Positions 20,790 to 32,800 of a DNA stretch of 64,000 nucleotides are shown piece after piece. Below the pieces are notes generated by a model. That model saw only the letters and a list, made by a program, of their open reading frames with translations, was not told where the DNA came from and searched no databases. The DNA is taken from positions 1,116,001 through 1,180,000 of the forward strand of contig JAHBBC010000005.1 of assembly GCA_019915015.1 (NCBI GenBank). Direction: 5' to 3'. A program made the translations under genes and the position numbers. Source of the DNA: Auriscalpium vulgare (lineage: Eukaryota; Basidiomycota; Agaricomycetes; Russulales; Auriscalpiaceae). Positions within the stretch are counted from its first letter, which is position 1. Each line of letters begins with the position of its first letter.

Positions 20790-21836
20790 TTACACCCATT
20801 GCTTCGGGTTCTTCAGCACCTCCAACAATTGCCCTTCTCGACTCTCCGCCTCCGTCCCGACCTCGCTCATATACTCCCACCGCGCGGTCTCCGGCAGGCT
20901 CATCAAGATGCTCTCGATGCGCGCGCCGGGCGTCATCAGCCCGAACTTGGTGCCCCGGTCGTAGACGAGGTTGAACTCGACGTAGCGCCCGCGTCGCAGG
21001 AGCTGCCAACGGCGCTCCTCCTCCGTCGACGGCAGGTGCATCCGGCGCGTGATGATTGGGATGTACGACGGGATGAACGCGTCGCCTGCGCTGCGCACAA
21101 ACGCGAAGATGTCCTCCGGCGTCCACGGGCGTGTACTCTTGTCCGCAGCCTGCGCATCCGGCATGCGCTTGTGCGGATCGCTGCACAGGTCATCGAAGAA
21201 GAGCCCTCCCAGCCCGCGCGCCTCCTTTCGATGAGGGATGAAGAAGTACTCGTCGCACCACTTTTTGAATGCAGGGTGAAGCGCCGCACCGTGCGGATCG
21301 CACGCCGCCTTGATCGTGCTGTGGAAGTGCACCGCGTCCTCCTCGTAGAGATACGACGGCGTGAGGTCCGACCCGCCGCCGAACCACCATGCGATCACGT
21401 TCGAAGGGCCGGGCGCGGGGCCGGCGACAGCATCTACGATCTCAAAGTAGCGGTAGTTGGCATGCACGGTGGGTGCGTGTGGGCTGCGCGGGTGGATGAC
21501 GAGCGAGATGCCCGCGGCGAAGAAGGGGAGGGCGGTGGTGGAGTCGGGGTCGTAGGGGATGGACGCGTGCTCGACGCGCATCTGCTTGATCGCAGCTGGG
21601 GGCAGCGTGCCATGGATGACGGAGATGTTCACACCGGCCTTCTCGAGGATGGTCGTCGCGGGGGTGGCGGAGTAGGGGACGCTGAAGACGCACGAGATAC
21701 CGTAGCCGCCGAGCTCGCGCTCCCACTGGTCGCGCAGGAAGCGCGGTGCGTTGGGATCGAGCTCTTCGAGCGCGGAGACAATCTTGTCTTGCAGGTCGGT
21801 GATGTACTCCGCGAACTTGTCACGTAGAGCCGTCAT
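20790..21836 (-). CDS. HEM13: Coproporphyrinogen III oxidase (oxygen-dependent)
   Basis: Converts coproporphyrinogen III to protoporphyrinogen IX by O2-dependent oxidative decarboxylation in haem synthesis. Single exon. I choose MTALRDKFAEY (348 residues) over an in-frame Met 12 codons upstream. Conserved blocks are present in order: GVNISVIHGTLP, FFAAGISLVIHPRSP, HANYRYFEI, WWFGGGSDLTP, KKWCDEYFFIPHRKE, GLGGLFFDDL, QLLRRGRYVEFNLVYDRGT and GARIESILMSLP. Length and motifs match fungal cytosolic Hem13, and no mitochondrial presequence is visible. The lack of introns stands out against its intron-rich neighbours. A CCAAT box on the minus strand lies at 22121-22125 in the shared upstream region. 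Confidence 0.97.
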   Translation of the reverse strand: MTALRDKFAEYITDLQDKIVSALEELDPNAPRFLRDQWERELGGYGISCVFSVPYSATPATTILEKAGVNISVIHGTLPPAAIKQMRVEHASIPYDPDSTTALPFFAAGISLVIHPRSPHAPTVHANYRYFEIVDAVAGPAPGPSNVIAWWFGGGSDLTPSYLYEEDAVHFHSTIKAACDPHGAALHPAFKKWCDEYFFIPHRKEARGLGGLFFDDLCSDPHKRMPDAQAADKSTRPWTPEDIFAFVRSAGDAFIPSYIPIITRRMHLPSTEEERRWQLLRRGRYVEFNLVYDRGTKFGLMTPGARIESILMSLPETARWEYMSEVGTEAESREGQLLEVLKNPKQWV

Positions 21837-22555
21837 CGTGGAGGAGTGGGGTGTAGCAGGGTAAAGAAACAAGTGTCGGACGAGCGGAAATTATGCTGCT
21901 CGAGGGGCCTAGAATTGATGAGGCTGGAGCTCGCCTGGACGGGGGATGAAAGCGAGAACAAGGCGATGGGGTCGAAGATGGATGCTGTTGCCGTGGTCCA
22001 CAGTGGTCCACCGGCTTTTCTCTGATTGAGAGCTCCCGATGGGCGATATCTCACGACCGCAATGGCCGGCAGGGAAATTGGCGTCGCTGGGTTGGTCCGC
22101 CCGACGTGCAGCACGTCGCCATTGGGTGAAGCACTCACTTATACGCGGTGCGTGGCAGAGCCGAGCTGCGTATTGCAGTGATTGTCAAGGTCTTACAATA
22201 CATATGCGGTGGGTGGCAGGTGGTCCAGCCTCAGGGCGATCGCGCGAGGATGTCTCCCCAGCGCTCGCACCAGTGACAACAAAGCAAACCACTCCGCTGA
22301 GGCTACAAACATCTGCGCTCGTATCATCTGCAGCTGGTGTCGGACGAGCATGGGAGCTCGATGGACACCGTCGGGGCAGAGAGCCAAAACGGCGGCAAGC
22401 GTCCCAAACGAGCGCGGTCTTCTGTTCGTGACAAGTGAGCAGCGTCGCCCATCGATAGTCGACATGTCGCTCATGCCCGCCCTATATAGCCTCCATGGCC
22501 AAAACAGTCCTCGCAGCCTCCTCCCTTCTCCCCTCCCACCCCCTGCCCCCGCACC
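21837..22555. promoter_or_regulatory. Divergent promoter region HEM13 / zinc-finger gene
   Basis: A 719-bp region between two head-to-head genes. A TATATAG at 22484-22490 sits about 70 bp before the plus-strand ATG, and a minus-strand CCAAT motif lies at 22121-22125. CT-rich stretches flank the plus-strand start. Confidence 0.5.
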
Positions 22556-24165
22556 ATGCCCCAAGGTTTCTACAAAGTCATGCGTTGTCGAGTCTGTTCG
22601 TTTCTACTCTGCCTTCAACACCACTCACCTTCTCTTTCAGTACTTCGATGACCGCGGCCATCCCCTCAAGCCGTATTGTATCAGAGGCGATCGCTGCAGG
22701 TCAGCATCAGCGTCCGCCCCAATCCACGACATCCCCTGACCCGATCCCAGCTTCATCCACCCGACAGACTCCAACTGGGATGTTGGCGTCCTCAACAAAC
22801 TTCCTCCCATTCAGCACGGAAAGAAGCCGGCGCGCCGTTTGAGCCCTGTTCCCCTGCGCGAGATAAATCGTTCGCCCTCTCGCAACCGCCGAGCCTCTCC
22901 TCTGCCCGAACAGGCGACCCTCTTTCAGCGGGTTGCTACAGACGACGACGTCCGCGTCAGCCATGCATCATACGACAGGGAGCATTCCCGCGATCCTAGT
23001 AAACCTTACTATTCAAAGTCATATCGCGAACGGACGGCACCACGTGCCTCGTCCAGGGGGCCGCCTGACCGTCGAGGTTATTCTCGTGAACGCGAGAAGG
23101 TTCCGGTTAGCACTATGCTGCTCCCGTCTTCTCTACTTGATGACGCATATACTCTGCAGGCTGAGCCGCATACATATGGAAAGGCGCATCCAGACGATGC
23201 ACCTCGAGGCCAGGACGAGAAGCGCAGAGGTAGAGTTACGCGCCTGATTATTCGGACGGAATTGAATAGATTCCTCCAGATCTTCCTCCAGCGAGGGGAA
23301 GGCCCAGCATAGATCCAAAGGATGTCCAGCCTGACTCTACTGGGACTCGGACGACCGCTCCCATAGCGGTAGATCGGCGAGATGAGGGCAGGAAGCTTGC
23401 GGAAGGCATGATTGACTTGTTTCGGAACGTCGCAAAGTATGCTCTGCACCATGCATCGCCGACCTTTTTGGCTCACCGCAGACTCCCAAAGGTATGCTAA
23501 CAGAGCAACTCTCAACACGGCGGCATACAACAAGGAAGAGGAAAAGTTACAGACGTACACAGAGCTCTGCGGAACCCTCTCTAAGATCTCTCCCTCTGCC
23601 GCTGCCGCCGTCAACCCGGCGTTAACTACTGTGGTCGCCAATCATACCGAGTATCGCGACAAGCTACGCGACGACTACAAGCGCTTGGGCCAGTGCTGGG
23701 AAGACATATTCGAACATCTCGCTCATGGCATCGTCCGGACCGTGGATGCTCACCTGGACCACGCGCTCGCTCGCCTACAGGACGAAGCGGACGCTCGAGT
23801 TACTGCTGCTGTTGCGCATACACCTTGCCGCTGCCACGCTTACCCTTCTCCCGACACCTCTACTGTTGTCAAGAGGAAAAGGGACGAGTTCGCGGACGCC
23901 TATGGAGAGAAGATAGTGGATAGCGATCCCTCGAAGCGTAGGCGCCTCATTGTTGAGCCTACTTCCAGCGACACATCAAAAGGGGGCTTGGCTCTCAATG
24001 CTCGGGAGATTCTGCCGGTCGACAAGGTCGACAAGGTGCGTCTTGTCCACCACGTACGATGGAAATCGTTAACGAGCGTATTAACGCCAGACGGAGTCTC
24101 GCAATCGCGCTAATAGCCAGCAGTGGGATGAAGCTTCTTCATTTGCCTCTTCTAGCGCGCAGTGA
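22556..24165 (+). CDS. N-terminal CCCH-like zinc-finger protein with coiled-coil region
   Basis: Function unknown; a nucleic-acid or RNA-binding role is suggested. Proposed exons are 22556-22576, 22641-22699, 22751-23229, 23280-23436, 23504-24035 and 24091-24165, giving 440 residues. A further phase-0 stretch at about 23104-23160 (54-60 bp, GTTAGC or GTTCCG donor, CTGCAG acceptor) may also be an intron, leaving about 420. A C-x5-C-x3-H finger sits at the very N-terminus (PYCIRGDRCSFIHP), directly after a His-containing loop. The middle is Arg/Ser-rich and disordered. Residues about 240-330 (AAYNKEEEKLQTY to YRDKLRDDYKRLGQCWEDIF) look helical. A probable nuclear localisation signal is KRKRDEF and KRRRL. 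Confidence 0.65.
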
Positions 24166-24504
24166 ATTTGAAGTTTACTCGTCCATGTTTCCCAGGCGTG
24201 CGAGGTTCCCTGCCTTCTTTTCAGCTGCTTTGTCGAGTCTCCTATGTCATTCTGACCTGTATTCATGGACTGCCACGGACAGCGTTTACTGTATTGCCTC
24301 TGTCGCTTCGCGCGTAAATATCTCTGTTTCCACTATACCCGCAATAAGTATACTGCAGGCCTCTCTCTGGTCGTGGGCGATGTAAGGGGAAGAGCTGCGC
24401 GACAGGACTCGGAGTGCTGTGATTGGATGGCGCTCGGTCCCGTGACGAAACGCGTTGAAAGGTTCGCACTTTGTCCATGCGGCCTCCGCACCTCCGCCAC
24501 ATCC
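24166..24504. other. Intergenic
   Basis: 339 bp between two tandem plus-strand genes. No gene or motif recognised; it must hold the promoter of the downstream gene. Confidence 0.5.
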
Positions 24505-27500
24505 ATGTCCCTCGACGACCCCCAGCGCGACCTCATCGTCGCCGTCGACGCTCCCCCCTCCCCTTCGTCTTCCACCAGCAGTATCGATGATGACAACCCC
24601 ATGGGCCGCGTCTACTTCGGCCCCTTGCAGTCGCCCGAGAAGAAATACGTCGCCAAGGCCGCGCGGACTCGCACACCGCCCCCAGTCCGCCGCTCACCCC
24701 GACTTTCCGCTGCACCACAGACGTCGCACTCACGCTCTGCCTCTCCGTCGGAAGTAGAGGAGGAGGCGGTTCTCGTAGCCCTAGGAGACGCTTGTCAGAC
24801 GGAGAGCGCTTCTGACGAAGACGGGACACCGGAGAACGATCGGGCAGGGCAAGATGGTGAGTGCAGACTTCGCTTTGCGTGACATGATGCCTACGGTCTG
24901 GACCTTCGCAGACATAGAGCCGTCCTCCGCTCTCGCCTCGAAGATAAGTCGCGCACACGACAATCCGTCGCCGCCTCCCCGCATGCAGGGACTGCAGCCG
25001 CCTGAGGACGATTCTACACCGGCTTCACCCTCTCCTAGACTCATAGACATATCATCTTTCCCCGAGAAAGAAGTATCGGGGGCGACCCCTCCGTCCAACT
25101 TACCTCCACCAATTTTTCCCTCGATGCCACTCGATCCTCCTATACCCTCGTCCCCGCTCCCCGTCTCTGTACCAAATGGTGCAGAGCCCCGTGCTGACCT
25201 CATATCCTTCGACATCGCTGGCACACCTACCCAGTCGACCAGTAGGGTATCACCCAGTAGGAACATCCCTACGCCGGCACAGGTAAGAGAATGATTTAGA
25301 CTCGTTGCATCGTCGCCGTCTTACTCTGCTTCGCCACAGACGCAGTCGGTCAACCTTCTCTCACCATCCCCTGTACGCGCATGGACTCGACCATTTCCCG
25401 AGGATAGTTCCGCCACTGGTCTGTCCATCCAGCCGGACCGTGTTGACAAGGGTAAGGGAAGGGCCGTTGACCCAGAGCACACCCTGCAGCCAGCAACAGA
25501 TTCTACAAAGTCTGAAACAGTCCACGCTTTGACACCTGTCCGCGCCACAACACTTCTATCCGTCGCCCCACCTTCGACCTTGAGGCGCTCGCCGCGTCTC
25601 GAACGCGCGAGCCCATCCCCGGGTAAGGCGCCGCTGCCTTCGCTGGGGAGGATGTCATCGCTCGACGTCGGCACGTCAAGACAGGCGAGCCCGCCGAAGC
25701 CCTCTTCCCGCCCGGTGAGCCCGTCGAGACGATCGCCGGACGCGGCTGCGAAGAAGGCGCAGCTTGCCGCAGCGAGGTTGGGGTCCCTCTCGCCTAACTC
25801 CAACGGTGTCCTCGCCAACCTCCTCACGACCGCCGCAGAGCTCATGACAGGGTCTGAGCAACCCCACGAGAGCCCAGTGTTGCCATCCTTCCCTCTTCTT
25901 CCTAACACGGGTGAGCTGCCTTCAACTCCCCGACGGCCCTCGGCTTCTCCTCAGGTGCCCCCGACGTCTCAGAAAACTCGGACCATATACGATGTTCTCC
26001 GACCGCCACTCCCCCAAACCGCCTCGCGCGCAACCAACGACGGGTCTCCGCTCCGCTTCCCGGTCAATTTGAATGACCCCGCCCGCACTCCAGCACGTCG
26101 CATTCCGATCGAGCACGCTCTAAAGTCGGGGCAGAAACCTCGGCTGCCTGGACTTTTTGGAGGGCCCGTGTTCAATCGTCAGGCGTTGGACGACCCGACC
26201 CGCAGCCCTGCGCGGCGCGTTGCTGTCCCTCCTGCATTGACGTCGCCCCTAAAGCAAGCACCCTCTTCGGCGCGTACCCGCTCTCCTGAACGCCTCCAAG
26301 GCCTGTTCAAGACATCACAGACTCGAATCCCGCCAGCACCTCCAAGCCTGTCGCCTGCGCGGCCCATTCGTAGCGGATCGGCCGAACCTCAACTTCAATC
26401 TCCAATGAAGACCCTGGGCTTTCCCAAGCCCCCCTCCAGAGCTGTGTCAGATTCCGAGATTCCGAGTCCGAGCAAGCCACGGTCCATCCTGCCATTTCCA
26501 GTCCGTGCCGGCTCTGGCTTGCCATCACAGCTTCCCACCTCCATACCAGAGGAGCGAGAGCCAGTCGCATCCTCTAGTAAGCTTACGACAGCACCTGTAT
26601 CCCACCCCAGTCCTGCGAAGCCCGGCTCGCGACAGCCGTCGGCAGCGTCGGGCAGCAGGATCCCAAGGATCGGTTCGAAGCCCTATGCCCGACCGCAGGG
26701 GTCACTGAAACCCGGCAATAAGCTCCTCGAGGCCAGTGCCAAACGAGCAGTCGTGCGACCAGCTCTAGTGAGATATTTTGCGTGTATTTGTGGACGCTTG
26801 TCTTGCTAATCTACCGCGAGCAGCCTAAACCGGGTCGTTTAGTCCAGGTTGCAAGCGCCAGTGGCGCTGATGACTCGGCCACTCGTTTGAAGCACCCCGC
26901 AGCTGCACGAGATGCAGGCATTGTTGCATTACCAGAACGTGAACGCCCAAAAATGGGTCGCTTGGTGCAAAGCGCGGCCAGCGGCAGCAGCTCCGAGGAC
27001 GTCGTCGCTGGGCAGTCTAGCTCATCGCCACTCAAACGGAAGCGGGATCCAGAAGATATCACCTCTCCTACAAATGGCACTGCCATACGCAAACTTGGCC
27101 CTCGTGTCATTGACTCCAAACCTCCACAGTCAATGTCTATGGTTGCCGCCTCTCGTGTTGCTCCCGGCCCAGCCGCTGCCAAGCGACCTCGTGTGTTGCA
27201 GGTGCGCAGAGTGGCAGACAAGCAACCGCCAGCGCCGGCACCCCCAACGAATGACAAGCCGCTGGAATACACAGAAGACAGTCGACCGCGGGAGTCATCA
27301 CCTGTCGCAGAGCCGCCGATCGAATATGATGTACCTGATGTGCAAGCCTCCTCTCCGAAGCAAGACAGCCCTTCCCGGGCCGCCGCCTCAACATTGGATT
27401 CATCACTACGGGGGTCGAGCGACGAGATTTCTTCTAGCCCCGTCGCTCCCGATGGCGTGAATGGCGCTGGTGGCGAGATGCCTTCAATCAGCCGGCGCGT

Positions 27501-28434
27501 CACAAGGTCGGGCAGAACACCTCAGATCGCAAGCGATGTGTTCGGGTCCACACAACGTCTCCCCTCGCGGCGGAAGAGCCAGCGAAACGCCGACGACTCA
27601 GATGCATTCTCCTCTATGAGTGCCACCGCTTTGAAGGCTCTGACAAACTCCAACACCACGAAGAACCAACACTACGTTATCGTCCTGGAGACAGAAGTTA
27701 TCCGCATGACTGGCAGCCGGCCAGAGAGCCCGACGACGAAGGTGCGGACGGTGCTGGAGAAGCAGAAGGAGGACAAAGCGCGTGGTCGGAAGGAAAGGGC
27801 GGAGCGACGGGCGCGTCGCTCGTCGTCTTCCGGGCTGGACGGGGACGGAGGCGACGAGGGTGACGAGGGTGACTCAGCAGATCTAAGCATGATGAGCTCT
27901 GACGACTTCGACGCTATGGGTCCGAATGGGCAACCGCTGCGGCATCGGAGAGGCGCGGGTGAGGAGGAGGACTTCATGACGCCTGACCGACCTGACCGAC
28001 CGGCGAAGCGGGCGAGGCTGGGGAGTGTTGAGGGAGAGGAGGACGGCGACCGCGAAGCCAAACGCGTTCGGTGGGATCGTGGGCTGTTCAAGACTATTTA
28101 CTTCGAAGTTGGGAAGCTGGAGCTGGATGGAACTGAGAGGGCAAAGTCGCTGCCACCCACTTCCAATCCCAAGGGTGCGTTGGCCGGATCTGCTAAGGTA
28201 CGTTTCACCAGACTGCAGTCTCTTAGAGAGTTCTGACTGACGGCGTTGTCATCGCAGGCCCTACGCTTAGACAGTCTCGGCAACCTGGTCAATTGCAGTT
28301 CGCCACTCAAGGACGTCGTCCCAGAGAATGTCACCGTCAAGAAGTTCGTCTACGACAGCGACGTTGTAGAGGAAGAACCTCCGCCGAAGCCGGTCAGCAA
28401 GGGGAAGGGCAAGCGGGCCAAAAGTATCTGATCG
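24505..28434 (+). CDS. Large Ser/Pro-rich, mostly disordered protein, probably nuclear
   Basis: Function not recognised. Exons 24505-24856, 24912-25282, 25340-26767, 26824-28197 and 28258 to about 28431 give about 1,232 residues. Almost the whole protein is low complexity (Ser, Pro, Arg, Thr) with many SP/TP sites typical of CDK substrates. Internal repeats are visible: DPARTPARRIPIEHAL and DPTRSPARRVAVPPAL, each followed by a PGLF/QGLF element, and later KPGRLVQVA and KMGRLVQSA. A more ordered C-terminal part contains FKTIYFEVGKLEL and a final block NLVNCSSPLKDVVPENVTVKKFVYDSD. Basic clusters (PAKRARL, SKGKGKRAK) suggest nuclear localisation. All intron phases are zero or consistent. Confidence 0.7.
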
Positions 28435-28603
28435 GCCCGTCCCTGTCTCTTCCGACTCTGTTTCCACCTATCCCACTATCTGTTTTGCTTTGGGAAATCT
28501 AATCAAGTTCGTCCTCTGGAAGGGCTCTTGTTCTAACATAGTAGCGTGGCGGGGATAATACATCGTGCTGATACATCGCTTTGTTGTACAATCAATCTTG
28601 CTT

Positions 28604-29691
28604 CTACTTCGATTCACGATGCACGCTCGTTGGGCTGGCTTGGTTGACGGGCAGCACGAACAGCTCGGCGATGTTCACGTGGGGCGGACGCGCTGCGACC
28701 CAAACGATCTCCTCTGCGATATCCTCCGCGGTCACTGTATGCAGAGTCGTTAGCGATGTACCACATCGGTACGGGAGTCTTTACATGGCTCGATGCCCTC
28801 GTAGACCTTGTCCGCTGCAGCTTTGTCCCCACGGAAGCGAACGATAGAAAATTCCGTCTCCACCATTCCTACGGGTGGATGAGCTGCTGATTTTCTACGC
28901 CAACATGAGAACACAGACCTGGCTGGATCTCGGTGACTCTAATGGGCGTATCGACGAGTTCCTTCCTCAGTGCGGTGCCGAATGCCCTGACGGCGGCTTT
29001 CGTGGCACAGTAAATGCTGCCGCCGGCGTAGGCTTCAAGTCCAGCAATAGAACCCAAGTTGATGATAAGCCCATTCTTCCTCGCCTTGAATTCTGTGAGC
29101 AGGTGATTGCTCAGTCGTTCGATCGATTCCATATGGGCAGAAAACGGACCTGGCACAAAAACCTGCGTAACAGCAATGAGCCCGATGACATTGGTCGCGA
29201 ACATCGCGTCGATGTCGTCGGCATTGATCGTCCCGACGCGGTCGACGCCGTGTACGAAGCCCGCGTTGTTCACGAGCACGTCGACGTTGCGGAGGTCCTG
29301 GGGAATCTTATCGAGGATGGTCGCCACCTGGCTCTTGTCGGAAACATCGACCTGCAGGGTGGCAATCTTGCCACCTTGCTGTACGCCGGAGTCCTTGTGT
29401 GCCTTCGCAGCGGCCTCAGCTACGCCCTTCAGAGCGTCCGCTCGGCGCGCCAGCAGGATGAGGTTGGCCCCGCCCTACACAAGTCAGTATGTCATGGATG
29501 AAAGGCCATAGGTTACAACCCACCTTGGCAAAGAGAACTGCTGTTGCCTGTTGATAGGATGTCGAATGTCATTGATTCATTACGTGCCGCAAAAAGTGCA
29601 CGAAACCGTGACGTACTGCGCCGATGCCAGCACTTGCGCCAGTGATGAGAACAGTTTTGCCCAGCAGGCGCGATGCGTTGAAGACGGACAT
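28604..29691 (-). CDS. Short-chain dehydrogenase/reductase (YMR226C/YdfG-like)
   Basis: Cytosolic NADP-dependent oxidoreductase; yeast YMR226C and bacterial YdfG oxidise serine and 3-hydroxy acids. The start is [24 protein letters not shown], and intron 1 falls inside the Rossmann loop. Motifs: TGASAGIG for cofactor, ARRAD at the end of strand 2 (Arg favours NADP), [22 protein letters not shown] with the catalytic Ser, and YCATK with the catalytic Tyr and Lys, then IQPGMVETEF. A 57-bp intron (29093-29149) with a phase-1 junction gives [12 protein letters not shown]. The last exon ends [22 protein letters not shown]. Divergent from the SET gene. Confidence 0.9.
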
Positions 29692-30021
29692 GGTGCAGAA
29701 CGAAGAAAGGACACTGCCAGTCGATGCAGATGCCCGGCAGTGTGGGAGGCCTGTCGCAATTCTCTCGACTTCGCGTTATCGGATCGGCATGTCGTGGCAT
29801 AGCGACTTGAACGCGCGACACGGGGAGCCGTCTGACCACGACCATCCCGCTTTTTTCTCAACGCCGTTCGTCGCAGGTTCGCACACAGGACGGCCATCCA
29901 GTGACCGCAGTGGGTAGTAACGTTCGCGCTAAATATCACTCGGCAACAACAAGCCAAATACTCTAAAGCAATCCGCACGCAACAACGCGTAGGAAAGCGA
30001 TTGCTCCACCATCTCACGAGG
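29692..30021. promoter_or_regulatory. Divergent promoter region SDR / SET gene
   Basis: 330 bp between two head-to-head start codons; it must carry both promoters. No TATA box stands out. Confidence 0.45.
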
Positions 30022-31746
30022 ATGGATGATCCGGATACTCCGCGGTACTGGCCGGAGCTTCTGCACTGGTTAGAGGATCATGGAATGCAGGTCGATGCCG
30101 CACATCTCCTGGTGCACCCAAGACACGTCCCCGGTAAGTTTGATATCTTCCCACTGCTCTACTAATTATCAATCGGATTCAAGGGGCCGGTGTTGGTCTT
30201 TTCACTATGGTGGATGTTCCGGTGTGTAGCGTTGCTTCTCGTATACAGAAACTCTCCGATGCTTACGACCAACCGCCAGCCAACGAAGGCACTCTTTTCT
30301 ATACCCCGATCGGCTCAGATCAATATGAAAACTCTTGAACCTCATTATCCACTTGGGACACCGGGATCTCCACTCTCGGCGACGCAGTTGATATCTTTGC
30401 ATCTGTTCATGAGCCGCCCCGCTGATGACGCGTCCCCTTCACTCGACCCTCTATTCGGCCCTTACATCTCAATGCTACCTCGAGATTTTGACTCCCATCC
30501 ACTTTCGTGGAAAGTCAACCTCACCCTTGGCGTCTCCGGAAGGTCTCCTATCGAGGATAATTTTCTCCTTTCCTTGCCTCCGAGTGTCGATTCTGGTCTG
30601 AAGGAGATCGAGGGCCGTTTCTGGGGCGATTGGAAAGCTGTCTCTGCTTATTTGGTACGTTCTGTCATACAGGGCGCTACTGTTCACTATATCTCTGCCT
30701 CAGAAGCATTTTCCCGATATATGCCCACGATCTGGTCGCCGCGTCGTCACCGTGCACGAGCGCGACGTCCTGGACTATCTATGGGCTTGGCTCAACGGTA
30801 CTTACTCTGAGTCTGTCGATGTAGCGATCTAGTCTGAACCGACTCCGCCTACAGTTAACACTCGCTGTGTCTACGCTGATCTGGGACTCTCGAGGTCAGA
30901 TAACCTCAGCATGTGTCCCGTCTTTGACTTCGCCAACCATGCCTGGACGGATGCAACCATGACGCCGGCTAGACGTTCTCCCTGGAGAGATCCAAGTACT
31001 CCGAGAGAGTCGTCTTTTACGTGTATCGCGGCCAACGTCGCGATCCCGAAAGCGCAAGAGGTTCATCTCACATATGGTGGACATCCGAATCGCACTCTTT
31101 TTGTCGAGTACGGCTTTGTGACAGCAATTTCTGAAGAAAATCTGGCATCAGGCGTGTATCCAGGGGAGGTTGATGCCCAACATCCTATAGAAGGATGGTT
31201 CCGCGAGCGTGGTCATCACGGTGTCTGGATGCAACAATTGTTAGAACAGGAGGGGTATTGGGGGTAGGTCCACTGCCTGCTATAGCTACTATCTTTGCTG
31301 ATTATATATCTCGTGGCCTGTGGCCTTCATGGAATTCTAGAGACTGGACGTTGCATTTGTCGCCGTCGCCGGCACACCCCTCATACCGTCTCATAACTGC
31401 CCTCCGACTCTACCACCTCGTTCCCATTGGTTCCACAGATCAATCTACAAGTCATCTCCAAGCCTTGCTCGTGCCTTGGCGGGAGACGCTTCTGGGTCTC
31501 AGGGAAGAGGTATCGGAAACGAACGAAGCTCAGTGCCGGCTTTCTATCGTGGACTTGTGCGAGAAATTGGCGAGCGAAGGAACGGAGGCTATCTCCGCAC
31601 TGCAAGCGGCGCGGCTCGATGATGGACTACAGGTGGGTGTTGTCTGGCATGCGTCGATGCTAGAAAGTATCCGCATGTTATGGCTAGAGGAGCTGGAAGT
31701 CGCCCGTGCTGTCATACGTAGTGTCAATACGGGAGAGACTTTCTAA
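30022..31746 (+). CDS. SET-domain protein, Rubisco-LSMT/RKM-like lysine methyltransferase
   Basis: Predicted S-adenosylmethionine-dependent methyltransferase acting on a non-histone protein, possibly a ribosomal protein or elongation factor. Exons 30022-30133, 30184-30221, 30289-30654, 30704-30797, 30855-31263 and 31341-31746 give 474 residues with consistent phases. The split SET domain begins at HVPGAGVGLFTMVDVP, then ALFSIPRSAQINM. A long insert follows, then the cofactor motif CPVFDFANHAW (NH pair kept), VHLTYGGHPNRTLFVEYGF with the terminal Tyr, and a helical C-terminal domain typical of the LSMT class. Intron 2 is the least certain because the CCG|GTGTGT donor was chosen to fit the family. 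The target is unknown. Confidence 0.82.
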
Positions 31747-32800
31747 CTTCCGGGTCTTGTTATGAAACTAACAACACGAGGTAAATGCGGTGTTCGCTGT
31801 ATCAGTTCAAGACGGCCTGGTCCTGGGCTCTTATAGCCGGGCATCCAGCACTAGTGTCGAGTGAAGACCAGCAGCAGGGGTGACAGAAATTGTAATCAAG
31901 TTGCTAACTTCTGTCTCGTGCACCATGCCATACAGCTAGTATACCGTCACGAGTATTCAGCGGTACGCCGGTCATCTGTTCATATCAATATGATTCGCGC
32001 GAGGTGACCCTGCCTCAGTGCCTGCAGGCAACTATGCCAGTTTGTCCAGGACATTCAGGACATGTGACAATCCTGGTGTACTACAGAAGTTGTAAGTTGT
32101 AATTTGTACTGCACCCAAATTTGACTGAGATGCCTTCAGGTTCATTTATGTATGCCTAGCCTTCGCCGTCGCGAGAAGATGGCGTCCGTCGGAAGGCGTC
32201 GGATCCGTCAGGCTATTGGCGATCACATGGAAGCCTGGCCTGACTGCATATGCGCGTGCCGAGTACTCTGAGTCTCTGCGACTCGGACACGAGCCGCTGT
32301 ACTAATGGCTGCGCCTTAGTTGCATCGTACTAGTGGGCCGTTGCTGTGACAATGATAATTTTAGGAATTAATGGTTTGTTTCAGCACAATGTCTCAGTGC
32401 TGTCTCAGCGCCTATGTTTCTGCGACGGAATCCGAACGACGTGGCCCACGTCGAGCATACACATCGGGCATGCGTAGCGGCAGTGCAAGCAGGGGATGGA
32501 AAGGGATGAACGTTACGACTCGGCGCTGCGGATCTGAGTAGGCGAGACCTGTACATATGTCTTGAAGTCATCTGCGAGTCGGGAGGATGGCCGCGCGGGC
32601 GACTGATCGGGTATGACGGACGGGTTTGTCAGCGACGATAGCGCTCGACGGTAGTCCCGGTCCTTGCGCACTGCCTTGCACTGGTCGCGCGGTTCATATA
32701 CCCTCACCGCTCCTGCTCGTCGATCCATACCTCTCCTCTTCTCCGCTGCCCTCGCGGCAATACCCCAGTCCCTCTTTCCCGACCTTAACGACTTGCAACG
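31747..32800. other. Intergenic, about 1.05 kb
   Basis: No gene recognised on either strand; the short frames lack motifs. The last 100 bp are pyrimidine-rich with TTCATATA near 32,694, consistent with the promoter of the gene at 32801. Confidence 0.5.

Noticed and set aside
20799..21827. 342-codon open frame on the + strand
   Set aside because: It is the antisense of the HEM13 coding region; the minus strand carries all conserved coproporphyrinogen oxidase motifs.
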